The notes: generated by a model not told the origin, from the sequence alone. A DNA stretch of 64,000 nucleotides from Apostichopus japonicus (GCF_037975245.1 NC_092571.1:11169917-11233916), one strand, 5' to 3'; positions 26,604 to 37,230 are shown, counted from the stretch's first letter. A program made the numbers and translations.

Positions 26604-28440
26604 TGTTCCCTCAGTGCGTTGTCGGCTTCACGTTATTGTGTGTCAAAGACTGAAATTAATCTGTGTGTAGTTGTGTCTAAGAATTCATTCGTCACCCACA
26701 AATATTTCTCGAGGAGTTGTTATCGCAAACTCAGTATGTAACTGGGTAAGTTTCTTTGATGCGTCCTTCACTAAGCATTCGCGAAACACTGACTAAATTT
26801 CTTTCGCAAGTATAGTGCCTCCATTTGTTTTCACTAGCTGAATATCCTCTTGCGTAGTTATATTCTGAACCTTCTTGCGTCTCAGGCAGGATTTTCAGCT
26901 GTTAGTAGTCCGTTAAACATTCGTTCCTAAACGGCGACATTACCTCATCACGAAATTGTGTTAACTGCTTTTCGTCACCGGCTCAATTTTCTTGTCAAAA
27001 CTGTTGTCTTAAACTTAGTGCGTCACCAGGTACTGCGTAGCGTAGTCGATTGCAATTTCGTCGGCAGTTGCTAAGTTATGTCGGTGCGTAATCGTTCAAA
27101 CCCATTGTGCGATATAGACTAAATTCCCTCATCGATGACTAAAATCGCTCATTGCATATTGCTACCTAAGTCCTCGTTCGTCACAGTACATAGTTGTCTC
27201 ACTTTCTGAGCGTCACCTGCTAACTTATTCCGGTGCTTAGCCAGCTACACCTAGTAGTGCTTCGCTGGTTAAATTTCATTCGCAAGCTGTTTTCTCGAAT
27301 ATCTGTTGTTAATAGCTATATAAACTGCCACGAGCGGATATTTAAAAGACTCCGCGCTTCACCAGCTCCATTCTATCCACGAGTTGACTGAAACTCCTTC
27401 GGTGTGTAACTGTTGTTGTTCTTGCGCCCCGCGCCAAATAATATTCAGAGGCTAATAACCTGAACCTACTTGTGCATCTCTGACTAAAATAACGCCCGTG
27501 TTAGCTCTAAATTGTTCTGTCACTGGTTATTTATCCTCGGTCTTGAGTCTTTACCATTATTATGATTCGCCGAATATAGTCCATCTGTGCGTGAGTCTTA
27601 GTTTGTCACCAGCTAAAGTCCCCTAGCAGTAGCCGGCTACACCTTAGTGTGATTTCTGGATTAAAATCCCCTCGCCAACTGTTTTCTCAAACTTCTTGTG
27701 TTAATAGCTAAATTACCGCGAGCGGATATTACAAAATCAACTCGAATCACCAGCTTAATTCCCTTAGAGAACTGTCTCAAATTACTCGGCGTCTAGTTGT
27801 TGTCTCATCCTTCTTGCGTCACCCGCCAAATTCTTTCGGAGAGTTCCAATCATTTAACCTAAGTGTCCATAACAAGTCCCTGGCATCACTGACTAAACTC
27901 AAGCCCCGAGTTTACTCAAAATTCTTCTGTCACCGGTTAGTCTTTAATATCTCTGTGCTTCACCGGCTGAAGTCCGTCAATGTGTAGTCTGCTACACGTA
28001 ATTGTGCGTCACTAAAATTATTTTGTGCGTAGTTGTGTCTTCGTTCGTTACCGACAAAATTCCCAGACGAGTTGCTCTCTCCACTGAATTTCTCAATACG
28101 TAGTACATTAACGGTGATACTCAACTCCCTTTGTGAGTGTTTGGTATATCAGCTTTCTTGCTAATCTGTTAAATATCATCGTGGCGCAGAATTCTACCTC
28201 TTTGCTTGTAGTCTGCTAGACCTATGTGCATAATTGCGGCTAATATCGTTCTGTACGTAGGCCTACTTCCGGATGACTTCCTGAGTCACCTGCTTATTTC
28301 CCTCAGTCGGTCAGTAGTCGGTTCAACCTTCGTACATTCATCGCCTAACCTTTGAGATATCTTGTAGTATGACATAAATGCAAGAATTTGGTTTCATACG
28401 TCTGGTAGGTAGCATGCACTCTCTCCGTGCGTTGTCTCTC
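26604..28440. repeat. Highly degenerate tandem repeat, about 350-395-bp period
   Basis: Related blocks recur with roughly 65-75% identity by eye. A block with a CACCNGCTAA word, then GCTACACC, then TTTTCTC, then GTTAATAGCTA and GAGCGGATATT occurs at about 27,210-27,350. It recurs at about 27,605-27,730 (offset about 392). A third partial copy (CACCGGCTGAAGTC ... GCTACACGTAATTGTGCGTCAC) lies at 27,959-28,020 and resembles the opening block at 26,624-26,730. Shorter words GCGTCACC and GTTGTCTC recur more often, suggesting an older short subrepeat. No open frame or family is recognised. It could be the subterminal array of a large old DNA transposon or a decayed satellite. Confidence 0.65.
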
Positions 28441-28580
28441 GTTCACCACTTTTACGTTAGTTCTTACGGAAAGGTGTCCCGAAAAAGGATAAACGGAAGT
28501 AGTTGGTGATCAATTTAGCTGAAAGGTAGGACGCGAGGAGCGTTCTATACAGGCAGGAATGTGTAAGTGAGAAAGTATCC

Positions 28581-29687
28581 CTACTTGGTTAGGAACGCCA
28601 GTCCCCTTGTAGCCACCGGCTTCCCCTGGGGTCGCTGAGAGGCTACCGAGAAATGCGGAGGACATACACACTTCCTGGCGCAGGAGATCCGTAAATTGGG
28701 GGGGGGGAGATACTTCCAGGCATCTGCCCGCAGGGTCTTCTCTAGAGGGGCGCCTTTATATAGTGCTAGTGACGTGGATATCACCCTAACGTCATGTGCC
28801 CGTAGGCGGGGCAAAGGCGCCTCCGACACTGATCTCGAGATCTCGGTAATCCAGCGTGAATTGTATCTTTGCACGCGCACGCGCGGGAGTGCGGCTTGCG
28901 CGAGATTACGAGAGGGCCGTGTCCGCTGAGGGTATCACTTCAGGGAGCGGACAGGGCACCGCACTTTATTCTCTGCTATTGACGATGAGATATTGATAAA
29001 GGCCACGAAGAGAGGCGCCGGCAAGATATCCACCATTTGAGTCTTCGTCAAGAGCATGGATCCGACCCCGTGGGGCTTAAATCTCAGATGTCCCGGCAGT
29101 ACCGATAGCGCGTGTAGGGCGCTCAGACGCCGAGCTGAGTCTGCCACGAGAAGGAACGCTAACTTCATAGACAGCTCCAACAGATGGCAGGGAGACAGGG
29201 TTTCAAAGGGGGAGGAGCCAAGACCGCTTGCATGTTACACGAGGGGATAAGGGATCTAATCCGTTGCCGTTTAAATGCCATGGCACGGACCAGGATATCG
29301 TAGCGTCCCCGGGAAATCCCTCATGGATACGCCAGTGGCTTTCCGATAGCTCCTGACTGTATTGAACTGCTTCCCCGACCGAGGCATTGCCGTTATGAAG
29401 CGGGCGATATCTCCGGCAGCTGCCAAAGTCAGGAGAACATGGCGACAGGCACACCATTTTCGATGCACTCGGAGTCTCGAATCGTACAGGCGAAAGGTGG
29501 AATGTCGTCTGCCGCGGGATGCCAACGAGGATGCTTCCTCTGAAAGGCCCTCCTTCGGAGGGAACGCCTGACAATAGCCCCGCAACGAGGTGGAGAAACT
29601 CCCGGTGATTGTTGACCCTACTCCCGCCTGCCCCCGGAAAGGCCAGGAGGGACTTCCGCCAGAAATCTCAACAGCCGGAGGAACCAC
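28581..29687 (-). pseudogene. DIRS tyrosine recombinase, broken
   Basis: This would integrate the DIRS circular intermediate. The N-terminal core-binding part lies at about 29,687-29,271 (STFRLYDSRLRVHRKWCACR and GKQFNTVRSYRKA). The first catalytic Arg box lies in SARRLSALHAL at about 29,140-29,105 (Arg codon 29,130-29,132), followed by a CPVRSLK-like strand at about 28,950. The HxxR box is RAHDVR (His at 28,794-28,796, Arg at 28,785-28,787), followed by ALYKGAPLEKTL. Immediately after, a C run on the minus strand (G run at 28,698-28,707) shifts the frame. In the shifted frame the expected FxxxY block reads FTDLLRQEV, so the catalytic Tyr appears lost. At least three frames are needed to follow the domain, so it is a pseudogene. 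Confidence 0.85.
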
Positions 29688-29712
29688 AGATGTAAGGGTC
29701 AGGAGGGAGCGA

Positions 29713-30705
29713 TCAGGAAAACCCGTCAGTCAGGTACCCGAGCCTTCTCCAGCGCCTTCCCCACCAGAGCAAACGGGGGAAGGCGTACCCGTAAATATGG
29801 GTCCATGGGAATATGGGAATATGAAAAGCGTGTCCATGGCCTACGCCCGGGCTCTGAACACGAGCCACAAAGCGGGATAATTTGAAATTAAAATTGAAAA
29901 TGAAATCTCGGGGACCTCGAAAGCCTCGAGGTCCGATGAGATGATCCGCGTATCTAGGGACCACTCTGTCGGTGCCTCTGATCGTCGTTAGAGGACGTCC
30001 GCAATCGGGTTGCGAGACCCCGGAGGTGAATTGCTCTCAACGACCCTGCACCATCAATAGAGGTCCCATGTCACTCTCCAGAGCTGAAGGGACCTCGTCC
30101 CGCCAAGGCGACTGAAGTAGGATACCGCCGAGGTGTCTGTCCCGGAACTTCAACGCGCGGAATACCGCCAGTAGCTCCAAGACGTTGAAGTGGGTCCCTA
30201 TTAACTCCTCTTACCACACATAAGCCAGGAACACGTCGTGTGCATGTGGTCCCCTATTACCGTATGCTCGCGTCCGTCGTGAGCGTCAAGGAGGGGAACC
30301 GGTCGGGAACGTCACGCCTTAATACAGATTGGCTTCATTGCACCACCACTGGAAGATCTGGTCCAGGTGCGGAGTCGTAGGTACTAGGACCACTAGGTCC
30401 CGTGATTTCGGGCCAAAATGCAAGGAGGTGGAACTGGAGTGGTCGCATGTATAAGCGGCAAAGAAGTCCACCAGGGTCGCCAGATAGCTCAACAGAACCG
30501 GCGTCGCGTGGACAGGGATTGGACGGAGGCGGCGTAGGATAAACAGGCCTTTCCTATACCCTCTCACGCCCGAAAAGCTCGACTCCAGTAAAGATCTATG
30601 TCTGCTCCCCGGTAAGTCACTTGTTGTGACGAGGTCAAAAAAGATTTATCTCTGTAGATCAACCACTGTAACGAAGACGCCACGTCTAAGACATCCCAGG
30701 CGTCG
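29713..30705 (-). pseudogene. DIRS RT C-terminal part, RNase H and linker, broken
   Basis: On the minus strand, the RT tail appears just inside the solo LTR (WLIYRDKSFLTSSQQVTY and a RGADIDL-like block at about 30,650-30,590). It is followed by GLFILRRL and PHLDQIFQWWCNEANLY at about 30,567-30,319. RNase H follows at about 30,270-30,080, with TLTTDAS holding a catalytic Asp and THFNVLELLAVFRAL holding the catalytic Glu. The linker before the recombinase reads RFVARVQSPGV and further on a VGYAFP-like word (seen as YGYAFPRLL). Several frame changes and stops lie between these blocks. Confidence 0.82.
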
Positions 30706-30714
30706 GACACAAGT

Positions 30715-32130
30715 TGTCACGTTGTGACCACTGCGTCACACGCGCAACGATGGTTCATTTAAATTATTTTGAACCTTGATTGTCTTGTCACTTGATACTA
30801 AGAAATTGCAATAAACACACGAGGCAACTAGTAAATTTCAGCCTTCTTGTTGACTACTATCAGACTATATATACAGGGTCAATTACACACAATACAACTA
30901 CACACAATACAATTACAATTTAAACAAAAAAATATGAATTATGTTAAGGTTGCTTCCATATGTTTCCGGAGTGAGTGATCCACACCGCGAAAGTACGCTA
31001 TCTTCATTTCCATAGTTGTGAGCTTTGTCGTCTTTAAATTGAAGTTATGATTCTGTTTACCTTGATATGATCCGAGTCGATTAAAGTGTATTTCCCGCGA
31101 ATTGAGTTGTATGAGTGTTCACCAAAATCGTCTGCTGACAAGTTCCATGCCAACACGTTTATTTCTCCCGGTACGCTGTTCAAATTGTAATATTGAATAC
31201 AGGCTTCCGAATCCACGGATTGTCACCTTCACGTCCAGCCACCGCTCCGGACTGCGCACCCTGAGTGACCCTCTCAGTACCCAGTACAAAACACCCTTCA
31301 CAAATAGAATATAAGAAAACCACATTCTAAAATGGAGCCAGATATGATGCAATTAACCCCGATGTTTCAGAACTATCCACTGCATACTATAATTGTAAAT
31401 TATGATTCATAAATCTTTAATAAATTAGCATCGCCGAAAACAAAATGGCGGATGCCAATGAACTTCTCAAACAAAACAAAATGGCGGCTCGCCTACACGA
31501 CACGCCTTAATTGGCGGTAAATATCCATTCACAAATACCTTGACCAGTATCTTTAACAATTACCCATATCTAATATATCAAAGAATTGAAATACGTAAAC
31601 CGTTTATGCCCTGCAAATGTTACCAGTGGGTCATTTGCATATCCATAAAATCTACTTAGCATGACATAATTACAAACCTCAACCCCTACATACAAATAGC
31701 AAAGAATAAATACTTACAGAAAATGGTCGTCAATAAAACACATTTCCTGGCACCCTAACTATCCAGTTAACTTTATTGTTGAAACGTTTCTTCAATTTTC
31801 CTCAATTTTCCTCTTCGACAAGGCAAAATCACCCTAGCCAGATTCTTGGCCCTTGGAAATCGTACACAACCGTACCGCCTGAGTTCTGATGGTCAACTGC
31901 CGCCCAAAATCACCAATCCCTAAATCCACCCAACGTTTGGTGTTTGGAATGCTCAAAACCCGCTTTTCAGAGTTTAACCTTTTGTGTCCATGTACAGTCC
32001 CTTTAAGCCGGGGGTTGCTGACCGCCTCACTGACCACTCATAATAAGTACTTATTCTTAACGACTATATACCGTGCGACATGCACAGTGAGCTACAACAG
32101 TACAAGAGAAAATAAATTACACCCCTGACA
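30715..32130. mobile_element. Solo LTR (1,416 bp) inserted in the DIRS RT
   Basis: The segment begins TGTCACGTTGTGACC and ends ACACCCCTGACA, so it has TG...CA ends within a TGTCA/TGACA inverted pair. It is flanked by the 5-base duplication CAAGT (30,710-30,714 and 32,131-32,135). Removing it with one CAAGT brings the two halves of the DIRS RT together. No internal gag, pol, primer-binding site or second LTR is present, so it is a solo LTR, presumably left by LTR-LTR recombination. Orientation is uncertain. The left part is AT-rich, and AATAAA occurs near 30,811. Two AAAATGGCGG words lie at 31,442 and 31,478. Gypsy or BEL are possible families, since both give 4-5-base duplications. Confidence 0.88.
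31442..31488 (+). promoter_or_regulatory. Paired YY1-like AAAATGGCGG motifs in the solo LTR
   Basis: AAAATGGCGG occurs at 31,442-31,451 and again, with a following C, at 31,478-31,488. The pattern AANATGGCGGC is the known binding consensus of the zinc-finger factor YY1 in animals. Function here is inference from the motif alone. Confidence 0.4.
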
Positions 32131-32135
32131 CAAGT

Positions 32136-32375
32136 GATTCTCGAGACTCCGCCACAATCAACCAGTCGTTAGATGATCTGGACTACCAGTCTCCTCAAGG
32201 AGGCTGACACCGTGCGAACCAAGCTGTTGAAGGCTCGAAGAGCCGTGGACAGGCCGAATGGAAGGGCTGTGAATCGGTAAGAAGCCCAGTTGTAAGCGAA
32301 GGTGGTGGCCGGAAAGTGAATCCCAATAGGTACCCTACTGGACCGTTGATAGGTTCTAGTGGTCCCCTGTGACAC
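32136..32375 (-). pseudogene. DIRS reverse transcriptase core, broken and split
   Basis: On the minus strand a single frame from 32,375 contains an IGIHFPA-like block, then YRFTALPFGLSTALRAF, the hallmark RT motif upstream of the active site. The frame runs into a stop at about 32,166. In the next frame the sequence continues NDWLIVAESRES, corresponding to the YxDDW active-site block. The first Asp is replaced by Asn and the Tyr is gone. The domain is then cut by the solo LTR and resumes beyond it at about 30,705. The upstream fingers region (about 32,380-32,500) is recognisable only weakly (an NGRLRAF-like word). The copy cannot encode active RT. Confidence 0.85.
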
Positions 32376-32439
32376 TGTTCAACTCACCGTCAAACGCCCG
32401 GAGCCTCCCATTGAGGCTGGCGCAAAGAGGCAAATAAGC

Positions 32440-33860
32440 TCAGGCCCGACGAGTAGTCATTTGCGAAAGGGATGATCCCTCCACGACCTCTGCCTGTTCT
32501 AGAGGGGGTCGGGCTTTTCGCATTGCGCCCACCAGCCTGTGACGAACTATGCAGTGATTTCTTCGGTCGGGAACGTCGAGTGCCTCTAGGACGGCCAGTA
32601 AAGACCGCAAGAGAGCCTCGACCGCTCGCATGTGGCTTCGCGACTCAATTCAATTCACTAGGTCCTGCTCAACGACGGATTGGAACGAGACTCCGAAAAT
32701 GTCCGATCCAGAGATGGTGTGCCCATGGAAGCGACGGCAACGATGTCCGACAACCCCAACAGCGAGAGGACGTTGCGCCGACGCAGAGAAACCGTTCGGA
32801 GGTCCACACGTGATAATTGGTCGCTCGAACGGCGCACAAGAGGTGCCAGTGCCCGGTGCAGTAGTTGGGCTATAGAGGGATCTCGAGTGTGGGGGCTCTC
32901 AAGAACCACTCCTAGGTAAGGAGCTGAAGTGCGTAAGGCCGAACCGGGCCGCACGATCAATCCTCTTCGGATTGGTGGGCCAAGGAGGCAACCAAACAAC
33001 AAGTCGGCGCAGCGCAGGCAATCGCATTAGTTATGCGAGCTTGTCCTCTTAGGATCAGGTGATCCCATGCCTTCTCGGGCACCGGAGGGGAGCGGATAAG
33101 TGTGTCGTATTGTTCTTTGCTCACTCGTATTAGACTGTCGAGGTCACGTGGATACGCTGACCAGGCTAGGTCCGCCAAAGCAGGTAAGTCGGTTCCATAC
33201 CTGTCCGTCTACGTGTAGGGAATGGGAAGGCTAAGGTTGTACATCTTTCCCCGGAGCCCGAACTCGGTATTTCTGTTAGAACGAACGTTATCCGAGTCCA
33301 AAAAAGCCCACGGGATGGACATCAATTTCCGGTTAATGGATCGGAGGAGCAGCTGGGGCTGCGGAAAGGCCATTGTGGGGGCGAGGACGATTCAGAGGGT
33401 AGACTAGACACTACCTGAGAATGAGTAGAGCCTACCCGAGGGCCGAGGGCCGTGGCGAAGGGCATCGACTGACTCCTTCAAGGCCGTTAGGAGAGAACCA
33501 CCGAGGGGTCCTCAGGCCGTTCAGACAAGTGGGGGGACGAGAGGAGTGTTTCGGCCTCCGACGGAACTCCCGTTAGCGTGACAAGGATTAAGAAGAGGAG
33601 GACGCGCGCCTGCGTTTGCTGTTTCCTCCGTCTTCTTTAAGGGCACCTGACTCTAGCTTCCGCAGGGTCCTGGGAAGGATCCGGACCTCTGGTAACGAGC
33701 GACGGGCTGCTCCACCGGCGTCGATCCGTGACGTCCCGACAGCGTCAGAGGTTGATGGAGGATCCAATGGCTCTCTCCAGAGCCGATCTGGTGTAGTGGG
33801 AACCCCAAGCCCGGAAGCGAATATTTTTTCCCAAACTGAACTGACACTGAAATTATTTGC
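32440..33860 (-). other. Upstream part of the DIRS element, possible gag-like ORF1 remnant
   Basis: GC-rich DNA upstream of the RT on the same strand has several overlapping frames of 63-114 residues. One is a 73-residue frame (33,178-32,957) reading ARPRDLDSL/VSKEQYDTLI-like sequence, with PPVPEKAWDHLILRG. Position and composition fit the DIRS ORF1 (gag-like) region, but no single motif proves it. Frames are broken. The most upstream frame starts near 33,847. Confidence 0.45.
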
Positions 33861-33869
33861 CCGATTCTG

Positions 33870-33890
33870 ATTGGCTCTCAGCGAGCCAAT
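33870..33890. promoter_or_regulatory. Perfect inverted CCAAT-box hairpin
   Basis: ATTGGCTC (33,870-33,877), five bases, then GAGCCAAT (33,883-33,890): a perfect 8-base inverted repeat carrying a CCAAT box on each strand. It lies immediately upstream of the presumed DIRS ORF1 on the minus strand. It may be an old promoter element; this is inference. Confidence 0.4.
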
Positions 33891-34559
33891 AGGTTTTCAT
33901 ATAGGTTTCCGTACGTATTGGTTATAAGGCTATACATACAACTAGTTAACAAGTCAAAAGACACAGACATATCGTCAAATTCCTTTTTTTGTGTACACTC
34001 ACTGGCTGGCACACACTCGCTCGCCGTCTTCATGGTCACTGCATATTCGACTAGGCCTATCATGATACATTGACTGAATACACTTTGAATTTATGGTATA
34101 AAAACGAAAAGTATCGCAACTCCGAATGTACACAAACACCTCGTGCATATTTACATCGGATACATGTATACAATTACATATGCACTGTGTTTATTGTGTT
34201 GTATACTATACACAGTACAATATGCTACATTACATTGCTGTGTAGAACGGAGTCAAGCGAGTAAACAAACGATCGAGGACTGCCTATAATGGGAGGAGTA
34301 GTTGGGAATAGTTGGTTCATTGTGTTAAGAACACTATATACTTTCGTTCATTTATACCTACCAAAAGTTCTGGAAAGTTGCTAATGTGAATATCTTGAAT
34401 TGTTCGTGTTGAACATACTGATATCGACAGAGTATGGAGGGATCCATGTTGAATACTAAAGTATGTGCAGCCCACCTGATCTTGCCCCAGGAGATCTCCC
34501 TAGGATACCTGATGGGAGCAGCAGTCCAGATCAAAATAGAGTAACGCAACAACCACACC
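33891..34559. other. AT-rich stretch, no gene seen
   Basis: Short frames only. TACATTGC/ACAGTACAATATG-type words occur but no repeat family, exon or RNA gene can be supported. Confidence 0.5.
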
Positions 34560-35620
34560 TCTAAGAACTTCCCTTTAGGAGTTATGAGCCAAAACTGCAG
34601 TAAAAACTTCCGACGGACTAAATGCGCACCCCTCCTCCCTGGCTGGTGGGAGAGGTCAAGAAACGCCTGCAGAGGCTACCCCATGGTAGCCTCTAAACCA
34701 AACCGGAGCCCGGAGGGTCCAATGATGAGGAAGGGGCTGGTCAAAACGTTTTAATCACCACCTCCGAAACCATCGGAAAGAAGGACTATCAACTCCACAG
34801 TAGAAGGACGTGGCTCTTCGAAACTGTAATGTGGGTAGACGAGAAGCAGGCCAAAGGCCAAATGCGCAACAATCCATCGATACCTTCTCTTTAAACATGT
34901 TATGAAAACATAAATAAGGTGTGGAGGGGGTGGGGACTACGTGACTAAATCCACCCGGACAAAGCTCTGGTGCACGCAAACAAAGGTCACGTGACCCAGA
35001 GCCCTGGCACCGAGACAGTAGGACTAGTGCGACTCAGCCTTAGGCCTATGCACAACACTGTACATACGAAACCCGAAGCTACATACAACACGTATAACGA
35101 AGCTAAAACCACAGACCGAAGGGCCCGAGAAGAGGGGGCCAAGAGGGGAACTAGCTCGACCAGAGGCCTGAAAATGAGTGGAATGGAAACGCTAAGGTCC
35201 TGCGGAGGGAGGGAGACTTCAGAAGGACTCGAAGAGCCCACCTATGACCGTAGAGGGAGCAGACAAAACATACCTCGCACACGAGGCAAGACCGACGAAC
35301 TCCCACAGAAAACAATATGGAGGGAACTCGCCGAAGCACGCTACGCTACGGCCGAACACGATGGGAGGGACACCCCCTTCCCCTATGTACTCGGGGTGGG
35401 AGGAGGAGCCAAAGGGACTAAAAAGAAGCGAACTCACCAAATCGGGAGAAATTGGGCTTCCAGGTGAGCTGAGTGAGTGCTAAAATCACGCACAAAAACC
35501 TCCGATGTTGTCTTGCTCTTAACAGTGCAAGTCACAGGAAAAGAAAATACTAGGCCAAGGCACCGGATCCGGCCAGACGGAGCTGGCCAGACCGGCTACC
35601 CTTGGCAGTCTACGGTATAT
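34560..35620. other. GC-rich unassigned block, possible DIRS terminal region
   Basis: Composition resembles the DIRS remnant and contrasts with both flanks. A 165-residue plus-strand frame (34,970-35,467) overlaps three minus-strand frames of 62-84 residues, a pattern typical of GC-rich non-coding DNA rather than a gene. The plus frame is Arg/Glu/Thr rich with no recognised domain. The minus-strand reading has words reminiscent of DIRS terminal repeats, but I could not find a matching inverted copy near 28.5 kb, so the link is weak. Confidence 0.35.
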
Positions 35621-36916
35621 TGTTTTTGTAACTTGAGCGCCGAAATGCATACGTATTATTGTCCAGAAGTTAAGGAGTTCCCGATGTATTCGACAAATTC
35701 TTTGAGGGTAATGATATATTAAAAAATAACTTGTTAATAAACAAAGGAGTCAGCTATTCACACGATCGTCAATAAAGAAGGTGGTGGTTTAAGTTATTTA
35801 CCCGATCATTGCTTCCAAATTGATGAAGCTCTTATTTATGGTTGGAAACGATATGAAAACTGCATCACTCGCCGTTTCCAAATGTCCCAATGGCGTGGTT
35901 CAGTGTACCTTTTTGGTTTCCCGAACGGGAAAACTATATGGAGTCACTCTTACCGACCTTAATAATTTGTGAGTGGGTTGCGGATGCAACGTCGACAATG
36001 ACCATAACGGGGATCTCAAAATCAGTAAATGCTATTACGGTTCGATTCTTTCAACACGCCAACATACAGAAACGCTGTACTCGAGCCCGGAAGACTTCGT
36101 TGGTACAAATCCTTTGGTCAGCGAGACGTCATTTCTCAGAAAGGTGTCATTACTGAAATCATATGGTCTGCACTGTTTGTCAATGTTAGAAGAAAACATT
36201 CAACGGGTAGAATGATATTTTCAAGGTATATTAAGCTTGATTTGGTACTATTAAATGAGTAAATGTTGATAATTACTTTGTAGTCAACACGTATTTGAAT
36301 GTTAAAATACCTTGTGTTTGATACAAAAAATGTTAACCCCCTATTTTATAGTGCATATACCATAAGCTTTGTGGGTTTGCCCATTATGTTAATAGGGGTT
36401 ACGTAAGACGGCTTTTTATAAAAACAAACCTGGATATATATGTCTATAACGTAAACAACTGCTTGTACAGCAGATGAAGTGTAAGAAACTTATTTTTTTA
36501 TTTTGTACTCTGAAATAAATTCACATATGACTATTCGAAAACGAATATTACATGCCAACCGTGCGCAATACGAGTAGAACCCCTGTGACAGCGGTACAGG
36601 TAAGACCATGCAATGTTATCTGCGAATGAATCAGGTCTATCATGCTAAGTTCTTCAATATCGCCCTAATTACGTTTCGGTGGAAAGTTTAATACTGTAGT
36701 GTTGATTTTGAATAAACACCCGTACATTAGAAAGGTGGAGGGGTTATAAATCACCCATATTAATGTTTCTTTGGGGAACTTTACACTGCTAGCAGTTTCT
36801 AAAGTGATTTCCAGATGATTATTGACATATCGTATGCCAACGTCTTTCCTCGGGCACTCCATCCAAAGATGACCATATTAAAAGTGACTTCAAATTCATT
36901 CAACATAAACTATGTT
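35621..36916. other. Intergenic DNA with overlapping short frames, no gene assigned
   Basis: Between 35,890 and 36,262 three plus-strand frames of 77-88 residues overlap in all three phases. No motif was recognised. The stretch 35,750-36,200 has a less AT-rich, gene-like texture and may be a decayed mobile element. The rest is AT-rich. Confidence 0.4.
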
Positions 36917-37230
36917 CAGTGGCGTAGGAAGGTACTTTTGAGTGGGGAGGCTGAAGACTGATGGCCGGCCTGGGGGAGGGATCTAATTTCCAGGTGGCCT
37001 CAGATGCAATTTGGTGCAATGTAGGACGCTTCAACACCCTCTCCATTTTGTTAATAATTTTGCATTTTCACCTGGCCTTAGATGCAACTTGGTGCTGCAA
37101 ATGAGATTTTTTTCTGCCAAAATGTTCTGAGCACCAAGGGCAGTTAGTTCCTTACTGATGTTATCATTTATTGAGAAATGAAAAGGTTTTCTGACTTGTG
37201 AAGCAGGATGGGGGGTTTCCTACGCCCTTG
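36917..37230. mobile_element. Small non-autonomous element with GGCGTAGGAA inverted ends
   Basis: Starts CAGTGGCGTAGGAA and ends TTTCCTACGCCCTTG; GGCGTAGGAA and TTCCTACGCC are exact complements. An inner pair of related blocks (AGATGCAATTTGGTGC at about 37,000 and AGATGCAACTTGGTGC at about 37,080) shows an internal duplication. Flanks ACTATGTT and ACTATAGA match at five of the first five bases only, so an 8-base hAT-type duplication is possible but unproven. No coding capacity. Confidence 0.6.

Larger units (their letters stand above)
28581..33860 (-). mobile_element. Decayed DIRS-family retroelement (minus strand)
   Basis: Read on the minus strand, fragments appear in DIRS order: a possible gag-like region, reverse transcriptase, RNase H, the conserved linker, then a tyrosine recombinase. 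Motifs include LPFGLST in the RT, HFNVLELLAVFRAL in RNase H, RFVARVQSPGV in the linker, and SARRLSALHAL and RAHDVR in the recombinase. All reading frames are broken by shifts and stops, so the copy is dead. Base composition is more GC-rich than the surroundings. The RT is interrupted by a solo LTR at 30,715-32,130. Exact ends are not determined; DIRS elements make no target duplication, which removes one way of finding them. Confidence 0.87.

Noticed and set aside
28696-29571. Plus-strand open frames in the DIRS region
   Set aside because: They are opposite-strand shadows of the recombinase remnant in GC-rich DNA.
30715-32130. The segment as part of the DIRS element
   Set aside because: TG...CA ends and the CAAGT duplication mark it as a later LTR insertion that splits the RT.
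34970-35467. 165-residue plus-strand open frame as a gene
   Set aside because: No domain, overlapping frames on the other strand in the same GC-rich block, and no splice or start context; kept only as an unassigned block.
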